A DNA stretch of 64,000 bases from JBBSJZ01 sp041751935 (GCA_041751935.1 JBGSIA010000212.1:1-64000), one strand, 5' to 3'. Shown: positions 1-9,159, counted from the stretch's first letter. The notes: a model not told the origin generated them from the letters alone. Made by a program: numbers and translations.

Positions 1-2
1 TG

Positions 3-185
3 CTTCCGATTCTCTGCGAGATCAGCAACATCGACGAGCTATGCAAAGTGCTATTACGTTGTTGTTGTCGACACGGTGTAGGCAATCGTCCCGATCGCTA
101 CGAACCGCGAGTTCTCAAACGCCGGCAGAAGAACTACAAGCACATGCAGAAGCCACGTCATGAATACAAACCCGGTGAGGCATGA
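3..185 (+). CDS. IS4-like transposase, C-terminal end only (5' part lies outside the window)
   Basis: An open frame enters from the left edge and stops with TGA at 183-185, giving 60 residues. The tail contains NRPDRYEPRVLKRR followed by a basic stretch with KPRHEY, which resembles the extreme C-terminus of IS4-family DDE transposases (Asn-Arg-Pro, then an Arg-rich PRxxKRR block). The catalytic DDE residues would lie upstream, outside the window. What is seen is the frame and the basic tail. The family assignment is from memory of IS4 ends. Whether the element is intact cannot be judged. No clear terminal inverted repeat was recognised in the bases after the stop. Confidence 0.6.
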   Translation, partial: LPILCEISNIDELCKVLLRCCCRHGVGNRPDRYEPRVLKRRQKNYKHMQKPRHEYKPGEA

Positions 186-407
186 GACTTAAGGCGATTA
201 AGTGCCATTCGTACCAGACATTTTTTTTGCCCTCAATGTCATGACTTAATCCTTATAGCGAGGTGACTGACGTATCGATAGTGAATTGTCTCGGTATCCG
301 CCCAGTCTAGGGAGTTGTAGCCGACCTCTGTTGTGTACATTTGTAGGGCCGAAGCCGACCCTCGAATAAAACCCACCCCCATTTGGCCTCCTGCAGATTG
401 GATTGAC

Positions 408-827
408 ATGCCGCTTAAAATCCAACGACGCAAGTTTTTCAACGGCATCGGAGTAACACTTGCTTTGCCTTGGCTCGAATCGATGAGCCCTCGTTCACTT
501 CATGCTGCTGCCAGTGTCACTCCGCCACGTCGATTCGTAACGTTCTACCAGCCCAACGGCGTTAAACCGAAGGCCTGGGACGTCGAGGGAACGGGGCCGC
601 AGTTTCCAATTGTCGCCGATCCTCAAACCCTTCCCGCCTTTCGCGACGACTTCCCCTTGGTTCTGATTCGCAAAGGACAAGGCCAGCTTCGATCGGGCCA
701 GCATTTCGCATGTCCAAAAGGCACACCGCTTGCCAACCTGCACCTCACACTTGCCCAGCAATTTGATGTGGCAACGGAATGCTTCAACGGTGCCAGTACC
801 GGTACCATCAATGGCATCTTCCACTAA
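408..827 (+). pseudogene. DUF1552-family protein with a large in-frame internal deletion
   Basis: The 139-residue frame starts at ATG 408 with a Tat-like leader (RRKFFNGIG, then LALPWLESM), followed by PRRFVTFYQPNGV. This is the usual N-terminus of planctomycete DUF1552 proteins. After about 85 residues it jumps to what looks like the C-terminal end of the same family: LRSGQHFACPKGTPLANLHL, then a Phe-x-Gly-x-Ser-Thr-Gly ending. Full-length members are about 430-450 residues, so about 300 residues appear missing from the middle, with the reading frame kept. Function of the family is unknown; the proteins are exported and usually sit next to DUF1592-type cytochrome-like proteins, none of which is visible here. 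It could still be translated as a short exported peptide. The deletion is inferred by comparison from memory. Confidence 0.6.
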
Positions 828-839
828 TACCAACAGATC

Positions 840-1520
840 ATGAAGTTTGTTGCATTTCTCGTCGCGTCGATTCCGTTGACTTGCATGGCCGCTGAAGTTC
901 CGCAGCAGCCGATTGTACAGCAGGGCACAGAACTTTTAGATGACAGTTTCGAGCGATCCGAGCTGGGTGAATGGAAAACAGTCATCCCAACGTTCACGGT
1001 GCGCGACGGTGTCTTGAAGGGCGAGCAAACACGAGACGACCATGGAGCGGTGGGACGAATCCATCGTCCGATGAAGAACGTCGTTGTGGAGTTTAGGTTT
1101 TTTCTTGATGGCTCCACGGGTTTCAACGCCGTCTTTGATGACCAGAAATTCAAAGGCTCCCACGCAGGGCATATTTGTCGAGTTGCGATCACAGCGAAGC
1201 AAATTCGTCTTGGCGACGACAAAGAGGGCGTGATGCGAAACGATATCTTCGAGATGCGCAAAGATGCTACGCGTAAAAAAGAGGCTGATAAACTTCTGTT
1301 GGGTCGCAGCTTCTCAGCGCCGGTGGAAGTTAAACAGCGAGTTTGGCACGAGCTGAGAATCGAAATTATGGATGACCGGTTGCGAGTCAGTCTAAATGGA
1401 AAGGGGGTGGGGTACCTTCAATCGCCTGGGATTGGTCACGCAACCAAATCCAGTTTCCACTTCACTGTAAACGGTCCCGGCGTATTCTTTGACGACGTAC
1501 GAATTTCGGACGCACTGTGA
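840..1520 (+). CDS. Secreted DUF1080/LamG-like protein
   Basis: 226 residues beginning 12 bases after the deleted DUF1552 gene. A signal peptide is visible (MKFVAFLVASIPLTCMAAE, cleavage near residue 18). The body is a beta-rich jelly-roll type sequence: DDSFERSELGEW near the start, then EFRFFLDGSTGFNAVFDD, and a closing Gly-Pro-Gly-Val-Phe-Phe-Asp-Asp-Val-Arg. This matches the pattern of DUF1080/3-keto-disaccharide hydrolase and LamG-like concanavalin folds common in planctomycetes. The enzymatic role is not certain and no catalytic residue was assigned. It probably acts in the periplasm or outside the cell on carbohydrate. It has its own ATG and no clear Shine-Dalgarno sequence; co-transcription with the upstream remnant is likely from the spacing. 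Confidence 0.6.
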   Translation: MKFVAFLVASIPLTCMAAEVPQQPIVQQGTELLDDSFERSELGEWKTVIPTFTVRDGVLKGEQTRDDHGAVGRIHRPMKNVVVEFRFFLDGSTGFNAVFDDQKFKGSHAGHICRVAITAKQIRLGDDKEGVMRNDIFEMRKDATRKKEADKLLLGRSFSAPVEVKQRVWHELRIEIMDDRLRVSLNGKGVGYLQSPGIGHATKSSFHFTVNGPGVFFDDVRISDAL

Positions 1521-1533
1521 TTTTTGCTGGTGA

Positions 1534-2289
1534 CTAGTCCACCTTTTTTCGGCCATGGCGATTAGCGATCCGAAGCGTGTTGTCCTGGATGTCGATGGCT
1601 AGCTTGATCCCTTCTGAGACTGCGAAAAGGGTTGCAGTGAGTGCCACACAACCGAAAATAAGCGGCAAACCGGTTTCACTGAACTCCCCGAGTTGGACAA
1701 GCAGATCTTCCTTGGCGGTAAATGAAATGTAAAGAATGCGAAAGCTGATATAGGGGAACACAAGCAAAATCGCTACGTAGCCAAAAATCTTATACATCCG
1801 CTGCATCGACTCAAGCGTTGGATAATGTCGCTCTCGCGGATAAACACCCGAAGTGTCGTTATACGATGATCGGGCTCGATCCGAGCGAGACTCATTGGAT
1901 TCAAATTCGGTGCGTCGAACTGAGGACGTGCCTGGAGCCGGCCGAAGCAGGTAGTCATCGTCGCTGTGACCAAGCTCCGCGCGAACGATTTTTGCGAGCT
2001 GTGCCGTATCCAATGGAACCGCCTGCGGACGCGGTCGTTCATCATCAACACGCAACATGAATTCTGAGTCGTCGTCATCGGCTTGCTCGGTCAGTCCAAT
2101 TTCGCGATCGTTGTTAGTTGCAGTTTGGCTCGAAACACTGCTGTCCGCCGAAGCAATACCGCGGGACATTGCTTTGGAGGTGCCACAGTTACCGCAGGTA
2201 ACGAACGTTGCGTGTGGAAGCGGTCGCTCCAGCGGCTTGTGACAGCAGTCACATCGAAACTGTCGGCCAGTCGGCTCGCTCAAATCCAT
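1534..2289 (-). CDS. Zinc-ribbon membrane protein of unknown function
   Basis: About 251 residues. The longer frame begins inside the upstream ATPase gene, so the ATG at 2287-2289 (MDLSEPTGRQF) is the better start, 61 bases after the ATPase stop. Residues about 11-35 carry CDCC and CGNC, a four-cysteine zinc ribbon. A long polar Asp/Ser/Arg-rich linker follows, then two hydrophobic helices in the C-terminal third (YKIFGYVAILLVFPYISF and LIFGCVALTATLFAV), and a short basic tail. It is the last gene of the gspF-gspE-like cluster. The layout suggests a cytoplasmic zinc ribbon tethered to the inner membrane, but no family was recognised. A role with the secretion pair is inference from position only. 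Confidence 0.6.
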   Translation of the reverse strand: MDLSEPTGRQFRCDCCHKPLERPLPHATFVTCGNCGTSKAMSRGIASADSSVSSQTATNNDREIGLTEQADDDDSEFMLRVDDERPRPQAVPLDTAQLAKIVRAELGHSDDDYLLRPAPGTSSVRRTEFESNESRSDRARSSYNDTSGVYPRERHYPTLESMQRMYKIFGYVAILLVFPYISFRILYISFTAKEDLLVQLGEFSETGLPLIFGCVALTATLFAVSEGIKLAIDIQDNTLRIANRHGRKKVD

Positions 2290-2350
2290 GGTTCGTGATT
2301 GTTCAAATGACAATAGGGTGACTCCTTGCCCAGTATCGACCGCGGTTGTG

Positions 2351-3616
2351 TCAAATTCGCATCGACAATCCGAGGACACGGCGGACTTCGGTTGGACTGG
2401 TGATTCCGTTACGAACAAGATCCGTCGCGTTCTCCCAAATCGACTTCATGCCATTGGAGGTCGCAATTCGATAGATTGCTCGACTGTCTCTCGTGTCCAG
2501 GATTTGATCAGCAAGCCCAGAATCTTTTAACGACAAAAACTCGCTGGCGACCACGCGGCCTTGGTATCCCGTCATGTTGCACTTTTCGCAACCTTGGGGG
2601 ATCAAGCACGAGTCTACGGGCAAACCACAGAAATCCTGTTCATTGTGTGACGTGGTAGCGCACTGGCAAACTCGACGCAATAGCCGCTGGCTCATGATGC
2701 CAATCACACCGCTACGCAGCAGGTACGGCTCAATCCCCATGTCGAGTAGACGAGTGACGGCGGTTGACGCGCTATCAGCATGAAAAGTCGTCAACATCAA
2801 CTGACCCGTCAAGCAAGCCTGAATCGCGATCTCGGCAGTCAATGGGTCGCGGATTTCTCCGATCATGATCACTTCGGGGTCCTGCCGCAGCAGCGACCTC
2901 AGGCCAGTATGCAGATCAAAGCCCGCTGGCACATTGACTTGACTTTGCGAAACGCCGCTCAAGGGCACTTCGATGGGGTCTTCAATGGTTAGTAAGCTAC
3001 GATTTCCTCGAGTCGAATGAGCCAGTTCACGCAAGCAAGCGAACAGTGTTGTCGACTTACCGCTTCCTGCCGGGCCAGTCACCAGCATCGCGCCGCTGGT
3101 CTCTGCAAGCGTATCGAAAAGGGACTGAGTGATACTCGCTGTGTGACCAAGGTCCTCGAGACGTTTTAGGTTTCCACCGCGTCCAAAAAATCTCAGCACA
3201 GCGCGTTCGCCATACAGTGTGGGGAACGTGCTCACGCGTACTTCCGCCGCTTCACCTGGCAAGGCGATACGACCTTCTTGTGGAATATCGCTACGATAGG
3301 TCAGTAAGTTTGACAGTACTTTTAAACGTGACACCACCGATGAGCTTGCGCCCAAGGGGAACTCGCCGAGAGGTTGCAACACTCCATTGAAACGGAACCG
3401 CACTTCAAGCCCGTCAAGCGTTGGCTGCAAGTGCACGTCGCTTGTACCAATGCTGTCGGCAAAGTCCATCAGTTGGGCCACAAACTGAGTCGCATAGGCA
3501 GTTGACTTAGGACTGAATTGGTTCAGACGTTCGATCAGCCCTTCAACCTTTGTTTTGAGAGAACTTTCCGTGTCGGATGCGGCCCCGTTTCGCTGCGCTA
3601 TTGTTGATTGGATCAC
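2351..3616 (-). CDS. Type II secretion/type IV pilus-like assembly ATPase (GspE/PilB family, short form)
   Basis: 421 residues, hexameric AAA-type secretion ATPase that would power pilin or pseudopilin assembly at the inner membrane. Visible motifs: Walker A GPAGSGKSTT (about 181-190), Asp box IEDPIE (about 211-216), Walker B VIMIGEIRD (about 249-257), a His box around TTFHADSAST (277-286), and a C-terminal metal-binding segment with Cys-Gln-Cys near 317-319 and CEKC near 343-346. GspE/PilB proteins are usually 500-570 residues; the N-terminal MshEN/N1 domain is missing here. The start is GTG at 3614-3616 with a good TGAGGAA Shine-Dalgarno sequence. It follows the GspF-like gene; no secretin, pseudopilin or prepilin peptidase gene lies in the window. 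Confidence 0.88.
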   Translation of the reverse strand: MIQSTIAQRNGAASDTESSLKTKVEGLIERLNQFSPKSTAYATQFVAQLMDFADSIGTSDVHLQPTLDGLEVRFRFNGVLQPLGEFPLGASSSVVSRLKVLSNLLTYRSDIPQEGRIALPGEAAEVRVSTFPTLYGERAVLRFFGRGGNLKRLEDLGHTASITQSLFDTLAETSGAMLVTGPAGSGKSTTLFACLRELAHSTRGNRSLLTIEDPIEVPLSGVSQSQVNVPAGFDLHTGLRSLLRQDPEVIMIGEIRDPLTAEIAIQACLTGQLMLTTFHADSASTAVTRLLDMGIEPYLLRSGVIGIMSQRLLRRVCQCATTSHNEQDFCGLPVDSCLIPQGCEKCNMTGYQGRVVASEFLSLKDSGLADQILDTRDSRAIYRIATSNGMKSIWENATDLVRNGITSPTEVRRVLGLSMRI

Positions 3617-3692
3617 ATGAAGTTCCTCAGGAGTACATCTTGATTACAAAGAAAGTTTGTTAATTGCCAAATGGACGGAGCGGAAAGGCAGG

Positions 3693-3721
3693 CATGAAAA
3701 AATCAAACAGATTTTTTCATG
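3693..3721 (-). repeat. Perfect 12-bp inverted repeat spanning the stop codon of the GspF-like gene
   Basis: The 12 bases 3693-3704 (catgaaaaaatc) are exactly repeated in inverted order at 3710-3721, with a 5-base spacer. The TGA stop of the GspF-like gene (3703-3705) lies in the left arm and spacer. In the minus-strand transcript this can fold into an A/U-rich hairpin just before the 86-base gap to the ATPase gene. It could act as a weak attenuator or stability element. The stem is A/U-rich and there is no G/C clamp, so a strong terminator is unlikely. Confidence 0.45.
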
Positions 3722-4761
3722 ATGGCGTCGGTCGCTCGTTCTTCCAGTCCATTCACGTACATCGAAAACACGCGGAAGATGATAATGATCAATAGTGCCG
3801 CGATCACGATCCAAATCATTGCCGATGCAAAGTAAGTTAACTTCGCCATCGAGCTTCGGACCTGTCGCTTCAATTGATGAAAATGTTTATCAAGCGATTC
3901 GGCAAGTCTTCCCGACGCTTCACCGAGTTCAACGACTTCAATCGTGTCCTCTTGGAACAGACGTGTGTCCGCCAAAACGGTATGCATCTCGCGGCCTTGT
4001 AAAATCGCTTCCTTGGCCGATTGCGCCTTGTTAGCGTACTGTGATGTTCCAGCGCTGCGGAACGACAAATTGATCGCCGAAGCGGCATCAACTCCCGCTT
4101 CGATGGTGATCGCAAGCGTTTGGATAAATCGTGCTTCTGCGAAAACTCGCAAGTTGCGGCCGAGAACGGGGATACGGGCGATCCAGTCACTGACGAACGA
4201 CAAGTATCCATTTCGAATCAGTAAGTAGATTGCTGCAATCACCAGCGCCACACAACCAATAATGATTGAGTAAGTGAACAAACCGCTTTCGCCTACCAAG
4301 CCGATGCCAATCAGATCCTGCCGCTCTTTTGACTCACCGGGAAGCAGGATAGCTGGTAGGTAGATCATTAGCCCCACAACGACCACAGCCATAACGAGTT
4401 GCACCACCGGCCACAAAATAGAGGAGAAGAATACTGACTTGAATTCAGCAAGCTGCTGGTAGTATTCCGCAAGTCGTTCGAGCACGCGATCTAAACGTCC
4501 TGACTTCTCTCCACCTTCAAGCATCTCAGCAAAGTGCGGTGGGAAGTAGTTTCCTTGAGCCTTCACGGCGTCGGAAAGCGACGAACCCTCGCGAACATGA
4601 TCCGCGACCGATCGCATTCTTCGGCCGTAAAGAGTAAACGCAGCGCTGGCTTCGCGATCGAATACACGGTAGGGATCCAGCCCGACTTCGAACGCCACGC
4701 CCACGCGCTCACAGAGAGTACTGAGAGCTTGATTCTCGATGCGAGTTGATAGCACAGTCAA
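3703..4761 (-). CDS. Type II secretion/type IV pilus inner-membrane platform protein (GspF/PilC family)
   Basis: 352 residues. Two copies of the T2SSF helical domain are visible, the first around residues 10-130 (LSDAVKAQGNYFPPHFAEML, EGGEKSGRLDRVLERL) and the second around 205-330 (FIQTLAITIEAGVDAASAI, ELGEASGRLAESLDKHF). Each is followed by hydrophobic membrane segments (about 112-140, 165-185 and a final one near 310-335). Length and architecture are close to normal for GspF/PilC. It forms the inner-membrane platform contacted by the GspE ATPase encoded just downstream. The start is TTG at 4759-4761 or GTG at 4753-4755; a TGAGGAA Shine-Dalgarno sequence fits the GTG better in spacing. The gene opens the three-gene minus-strand unit. 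Confidence 0.85.
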   Translation of the reverse strand: MTVLSTRIENQALSTLCERVGVAFEVGLDPYRVFDREASAAFTLYGRRMRSVADHVREGSSLSDAVKAQGNYFPPHFAEMLEGGEKSGRLDRVLERLAEYYQQLAEFKSVFFSSILWPVVQLVMAVVVVGLMIYLPAILLPGESKERQDLIGIGLVGESGLFTYSIIIGCVALVIAAIYLLIRNGYLSFVSDWIARIPVLGRNLRVFAEARFIQTLAITIEAGVDAASAINLSFRSAGTSQYANKAQSAKEAILQGREMHTVLADTRLFQEDTIEVVELGEASGRLAESLDKHFHQLKRQVRSSMAKLTYFASAMIWIVIAALLIIIIFRVFSMYVNGLEERATDAIMKKSV

Positions 4762-4955
4762 TGTTCCTCAATTCCAACGACAACGATGTTTCGTACATTG
4801 GCCGAGATTCTAAAGTGCGAATGTGCTGACTTTGTTGTAACCGTGCGTAGAGTAGGTGAAGAGTTCGAGAATATCAGTGGTTCCCCTGCAGTCGCTTCCC
4901 TTCGTATTTGGTTTGGTAGCGACAACATTTCGATCGGTCGAGCTGATCTAAGTCG

Positions 4956-7652
4956 TTATGGCGCAGGTTGTCTCGCAACATCAATGACGGCGTCGGTGAC
5001 TAAGCGGTCAGGGTATTGCGTTAGAGTCGCATCCATGCCTCGAAACCAAACCATCAGTGGTGCAACGTACCCTGGTGGAACTTGGCCAGGCGCTAACGCA
5101 CCTTGATATGCGGTAGTGGTCCAGTGGCCGAGGTCGGCTCGGTAAATGTACTCGCCTCCGAGTGAACATTGCAGCTGGCCGCCTAGGATATCATCTGCTG
5201 CAGCCAACGCTTGCTCTGGGGAAACGTTCAACTGGCGCGTCATCAGATCCAAGAACGCAGCCCCCGCACTGCTTGTATCATCGGCTCGTGAGTACAGCAA
5301 CCCATTGACGTAATCCTCTAGCTGGCTGCCGACAAGGTTGCCCACGTGCAGTCGTACCTGAGCGCTGTCGACGACATCCACGGCAGCAATGTGTGGAATG
5401 CTTGCTTGCAACACCGCTGGATCAAAAGCCAATATACTGAATCCTCCGCCTGTATAACGATAAAGGCCGGTAATTAAGCGAGTCATTCCGGGGCCAACAG
5501 GTTGACCGCGACCGATGCCAAGTGGTAAACGATCCAGCGCCCCCGGCTGTGGCCATGCCCCAAGGTATCCGGGCACATTACGAAGCGCCAGATAGCTCTT
5601 GATCATTCCGTCAAAAGCTTCGGGATGTGGCGGCACGGTATCCTTGATCGCGGCAAACAAATGAGTGGGTGGGCCAAGTGCTTCGGCAGCCACATGAGCT
5701 TGAACAGCAACAATGTCATCGGGAGCGAACTGCATCGCGACCTGGGTCGGAGGTCCCAAGTACTGGCTGTATTTCCCATACTTTTCTGGAACCCAAGGCG
5801 CGATCTCTGCGTGTACGGTCAGTCGCTCGATGCCTGGAAGTTCCGCAAAACTCTCTCGCTTGACCCCTATCATGATCGGGTCAATCTGAGCGAAACGCGT
5901 CGTGTATTGTGAAGCAATCTGTTGGTACCACTGGGCTTCATCATCGGAAACCGATTGCATGTCACTGTCGGAAATCGGTAGGAAAGTCGAACGCCGACCA
6001 CGGCTGGAATCGAGTACGTTTTTCCCAACGGTGATCGTGCCGCTGCCATCGCTGCGAGAACCAAAATGATGGGGCAAAAATCCGGCTTGCACCAAGTCCG
6101 CTGGTGTTTCGCGAGGTTCGCCCTCGGTGGTCGATGCAAGTCGTGCAAGATGTACCATCGCAATGTCGGATTTGGCAAACATGCGGCGTCGAAGTTCGAT
6201 GAGATATTCCGGCGAGACAAGCCCCTGCAGCATTTCCGGTGAGAAGTAGGCGAACAACGTATCTTGACGCTCCAGTGGCATCAATTGTCTGGCGAGTTTG
6301 AATGATGTCGTCGATGCGAGCGACGGCGCACCATCACCCACTTCGAGGAATCGCCGTACCAACGCGCGACTGTTGGTAACAAAAAAGAAACCGTCATCCT
6401 CGACCAAGAACGATCGCACGCGGTTATCGGGTGAATGCAGCAAGGACACTTTGTGTGTGCCAATGGATTCTTCGGTCAGCGAGACCGATTCGTCAGTGCG
6501 TGCCAGCAGCGCGCGTTCGTTCTGCAGCGACGTACGAAGCAAAAAGGGTTGCGATGCTTTGAACATCACACCAATTGAAGCACCATCGGCAACATACAAA
6601 TCTCGTCCAACGACTGCTTGGTCTTCGATCACCGAGGGGCCAATCATCCGAGTGAGTTCGGTGGTCTGTAGATGCAGTTGAGATTCGATTCGAGCAGCCG
6701 AGTCATCTTTTACACCACGAAGAGTCACCATACGCGATATGTCACCGCCATACTCACTGGACAAATCGCGAAACCACATGTAATTCGCAAACGAACCGTA
6801 GCGGATATAGAAACACTCTGGCGGAACTCGCTGGGCTATCGGTTCGATTGCGACTGCCGCTAGGCTGGCATTGTCACGCAACAAGTCGCTTGGGCTGGGT
6901 TTCCAGTCGGGCGGTGGAGGCAGGGGCAATGCAGCAGCTTGCGTTGGATTCGCGGTACCGACGGCTGCTTGCCGAAAAACCTGATCGTTGATTTTTTCGG
7001 CGCCAGCGATCAGCTTCATCGTATCGACCAATTTATCGTCGTCGTTTGCCTGGGAGTACCAATCCGGCAGCGGCAAATTCAATCGCCCTGAGAGCATGGC
7101 GACCAGATATGTTTCGACCCATGGAGGATAGTCAGCGGCTTCGATTTGCGCTCGAGCAAAATTCGTGTACCGTGACCACCACTGGTTGAGCTGCCGGCCC
7201 AGTTCTGCTGGGTCTCGTGTCGTAGCGATTTCGTACTCGCCCAAGATGCGACGATTATCGCGAACGGTGACGTTAAGTGGCGCCTCCCCATGAAACAAAA
7301 ACATCACTCGCCGCGAGACCGTCTGTTCCAATTCGTCGTCCGTACTGGCAATTTCGCGAATCAGATTCCCCAGTCGACCAAGCAATCGCCCTCGGCCAGG
7401 CTCAGGCACTGGCTGTTCGGACGGGCGGACGGTCTTCGTGCGTAAGTCGTCTGCGACAGGGTACAGCACTCGATGTTGCGAATCGCTTACCTCGAGTTGC
7501 GGTAGTGGATCCCCAACGATTGGGATTTCCAGCGGAATCTCAATCGTCGCAACGCCGTATGGCTCACCGGAAACAGCGGCTGCGAGAATCTCAACAGCTC
7601 CAGCAAATCGCGGAAGCAAAAACACCAACAGTACTGCGAACGCATATCGCAT
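4956..7652 (-). CDS. Large exported protein of unknown function (898 aa)
   Basis: 898 residues starting with a clear signal peptide (MRYAFAVLLVFLLPRFAGAVE, cleavage near 19-20). No transmembrane helix is evident in the rest, so it is probably periplasmic or surface exposed. I do not recognise a named family. The middle carries passages on resisting extremes such as LFAYFSPEML and repeated LARQL/RRR segments that faintly recall DUF3352-type substrate proteins, but this is not firm. Cysteine is almost absent. It lies 194 bases upstream of the GspF-like gene on the same strand and is divergent from argH. A link to the secretion pair is possible from position but unproven. Confidence 0.6.
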   Translation of the reverse strand: MRYAFAVLLVFLLPRFAGAVEILAAAVSGEPYGVATIEIPLEIPIVGDPLPQLEVSDSQHRVLYPVADDLRTKTVRPSEQPVPEPGRGRLLGRLGNLIREIASTDDELEQTVSRRVMFLFHGEAPLNVTVRDNRRILGEYEIATTRDPAELGRQLNQWWSRYTNFARAQIEAADYPPWVETYLVAMLSGRLNLPLPDWYSQANDDDKLVDTMKLIAGAEKINDQVFRQAAVGTANPTQAAALPLPPPPDWKPSPSDLLRDNASLAAVAIEPIAQRVPPECFYIRYGSFANYMWFRDLSSEYGGDISRMVTLRGVKDDSAARIESQLHLQTTELTRMIGPSVIEDQAVVGRDLYVADGASIGVMFKASQPFLLRTSLQNERALLARTDESVSLTEESIGTHKVSLLHSPDNRVRSFLVEDDGFFFVTNSRALVRRFLEVGDGAPSLASTTSFKLARQLMPLERQDTLFAYFSPEMLQGLVSPEYLIELRRRMFAKSDIAMVHLARLASTTEGEPRETPADLVQAGFLPHHFGSRSDGSGTITVGKNVLDSSRGRRSTFLPISDSDMQSVSDDEAQWYQQIASQYTTRFAQIDPIMIGVKRESFAELPGIERLTVHAEIAPWVPEKYGKYSQYLGPPTQVAMQFAPDDIVAVQAHVAAEALGPPTHLFAAIKDTVPPHPEAFDGMIKSYLALRNVPGYLGAWPQPGALDRLPLGIGRGQPVGPGMTRLITGLYRYTGGGFSILAFDPAVLQASIPHIAAVDVVDSAQVRLHVGNLVGSQLEDYVNGLLYSRADDTSSAGAAFLDLMTRQLNVSPEQALAAADDILGGQLQCSLGGEYIYRADLGHWTTTAYQGALAPGQVPPGYVAPLMVWFRGMDATLTQYPDRLVTDAVIDVARQPAP

Positions 7653-7782
7653 CGGGAAATCACGGGGATTTTGGGAAGTAGTAACAGACGGGTCGCCACT
7701 GGGCGGCGAGCGAGCATAATACGCGTCTGTTGTGAATCATTCTGATTATTAGTCTTCTTTCTCCCCAGGGACAGTCATCTCC

Positions 7783-9159
7783 GTGGAAAGCCCATCCCGT
7801 AGCGGCGTTTTTCAGGCCCGTACCGATTCTCGTTTGGAGTCATTCGCCGAGAGTATCAGTTTCGACGCGCGGCTGTACCCGCAAGATATTCGAGGTTCGA
7901 TTGCTCACGCCGCGATGCTCGCCGATGTAGGGCTAATTTCCAGCGACGAGTTCGCAAAAATTCGTGATTGCTTGGAGCAGATTCGGGCCGACCTTGATGC
8001 GGGTGCAATGCCGTTTAGAATTGAACTCGAAGACATTCATATGCACATTGAGCAAGCATTGATCGACAAGCTCGGGGATGTTGGCCGCAAGCTGCATACC
8101 GCTCGCAGTCGCAACGATCAAGTCAGCACGGACTTGCGAATGTGGGTTCGCGAGTCGATTGACCGAGTTGACGAAAAGCTCGCGGACTTGCAAAGGGCAT
8201 TCTTAAGTCGCTGTGATGCCGATTTCGACTGCATTTTACCGGCGTATACACATCTGCAACGTGCCCAGCCAGTGTTGGCATCACATTATTGGCTGGCATA
8301 CATCGAGAAATTTTCTCGTGATCGAGAACGCCTTGCCGACGCGAGAAAGCGAGTCAATCGCTGCAGTTTGGGGGTTGCGGCCGTCGCTGGGACGACGCTG
8401 CCGATCGACCGTGAGCATACGGCCAAGTCGCTCGAGTTCGACAGTGTCACGCCAAACAGCTTGGACACCAGCAGTGATCGCGACTTCGTTTTGGAAACAG
8501 CGTTTGTGCTTTCGCTGGTGGCATCCCACTTAAGTGGTTGGGCGGAAGAATGGATTTTGTGGAGTACTGTTGAATTTGGATTTATCAAGTTGCCACAGGC
8601 GTTTTGCACCGGCAGCAGCATCATGCCTCAGAAAATCAACCCAGACACACTCGAGTTGACCCGTGGCAAGTCAGCCCGAGTGATGGGAAATCTGCAGACG
8701 CTCACGTTGTTGGTGAAGAACTTGCCGCTGGCTTACAATCGTGATTTACAGGAAGACAAGCCGCCACTGTTTGACTCGTTTGACACGATCCTGGCAATGT
8801 TGGAAGTTGCGACGCCGGTTGTTCGAGGTGCTGAACTACGTCGAGAACAGATCGCCGCTAGACTCGAAAAAGGATACTTGGACGCCACGACACTGATGGA
8901 ATGGATGATTCTTCGTGGCATCCCCCAGCGCCGCGCCCATCATTTGGTCGGCACGATCGTGGGCGAATCTATGCAGCGGGACGTCTCGCTCGCGGAGTTA
9001 CCGTTGGATGTGATGCAATCGCACGCGCCGGAACTCGATGCAACGGTCTTTGGTGTTTTGGGCAGCAAGAATGCCGTCGAAGCGTTTGTCAGCTACGGCA
9101 GCACGGCGCCGAATCAAGTCCGTAGCCAAATCGAGCGATGGAAGCAGTCGCTTGGCTGA
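7783..9159 (+). CDS. argH: Argininosuccinate lyase
   Basis: 458 residues, cytosolic. It cleaves argininosuccinate to arginine and fumarate, the last step of arginine synthesis. Family signatures are clear: the early substrate-binding segment SISFDARLYPQDIRGSIAHA, HTARSRNDQVSTDLRMW (about 104-120), the helix THLQRAQP, and the flexible signature loop GSSIMPQKINPDTLE (about 278-292) carrying the catalytic Ser. Length is normal. The start is GTG at 7783. The N-terminal Trp-Gly-Gly-Arg-Phe usually seen at the start is replaced by a looser version (GVFQARTDS). It stands alone, divergent from the 898-aa protein; no other arg genes are in the window. Confidence 0.96.
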   Translation: MESPSRSGVFQARTDSRLESFAESISFDARLYPQDIRGSIAHAAMLADVGLISSDEFAKIRDCLEQIRADLDAGAMPFRIELEDIHMHIEQALIDKLGDVGRKLHTARSRNDQVSTDLRMWVRESIDRVDEKLADLQRAFLSRCDADFDCILPAYTHLQRAQPVLASHYWLAYIEKFSRDRERLADARKRVNRCSLGVAAVAGTTLPIDREHTAKSLEFDSVTPNSLDTSSDRDFVLETAFVLSLVASHLSGWAEEWILWSTVEFGFIKLPQAFCTGSSIMPQKINPDTLELTRGKSARVMGNLQTLTLLVKNLPLAYNRDLQEDKPPLFDSFDTILAMLEVATPVVRGAELRREQIAARLEKGYLDATTLMEWMILRGIPQRRAHHLVGTIVGESMQRDVSLAELPLDVMQSHAPELDATVFGVLGSKNAVEAFVSYGSTAPNQVRSQIERWKQSLG

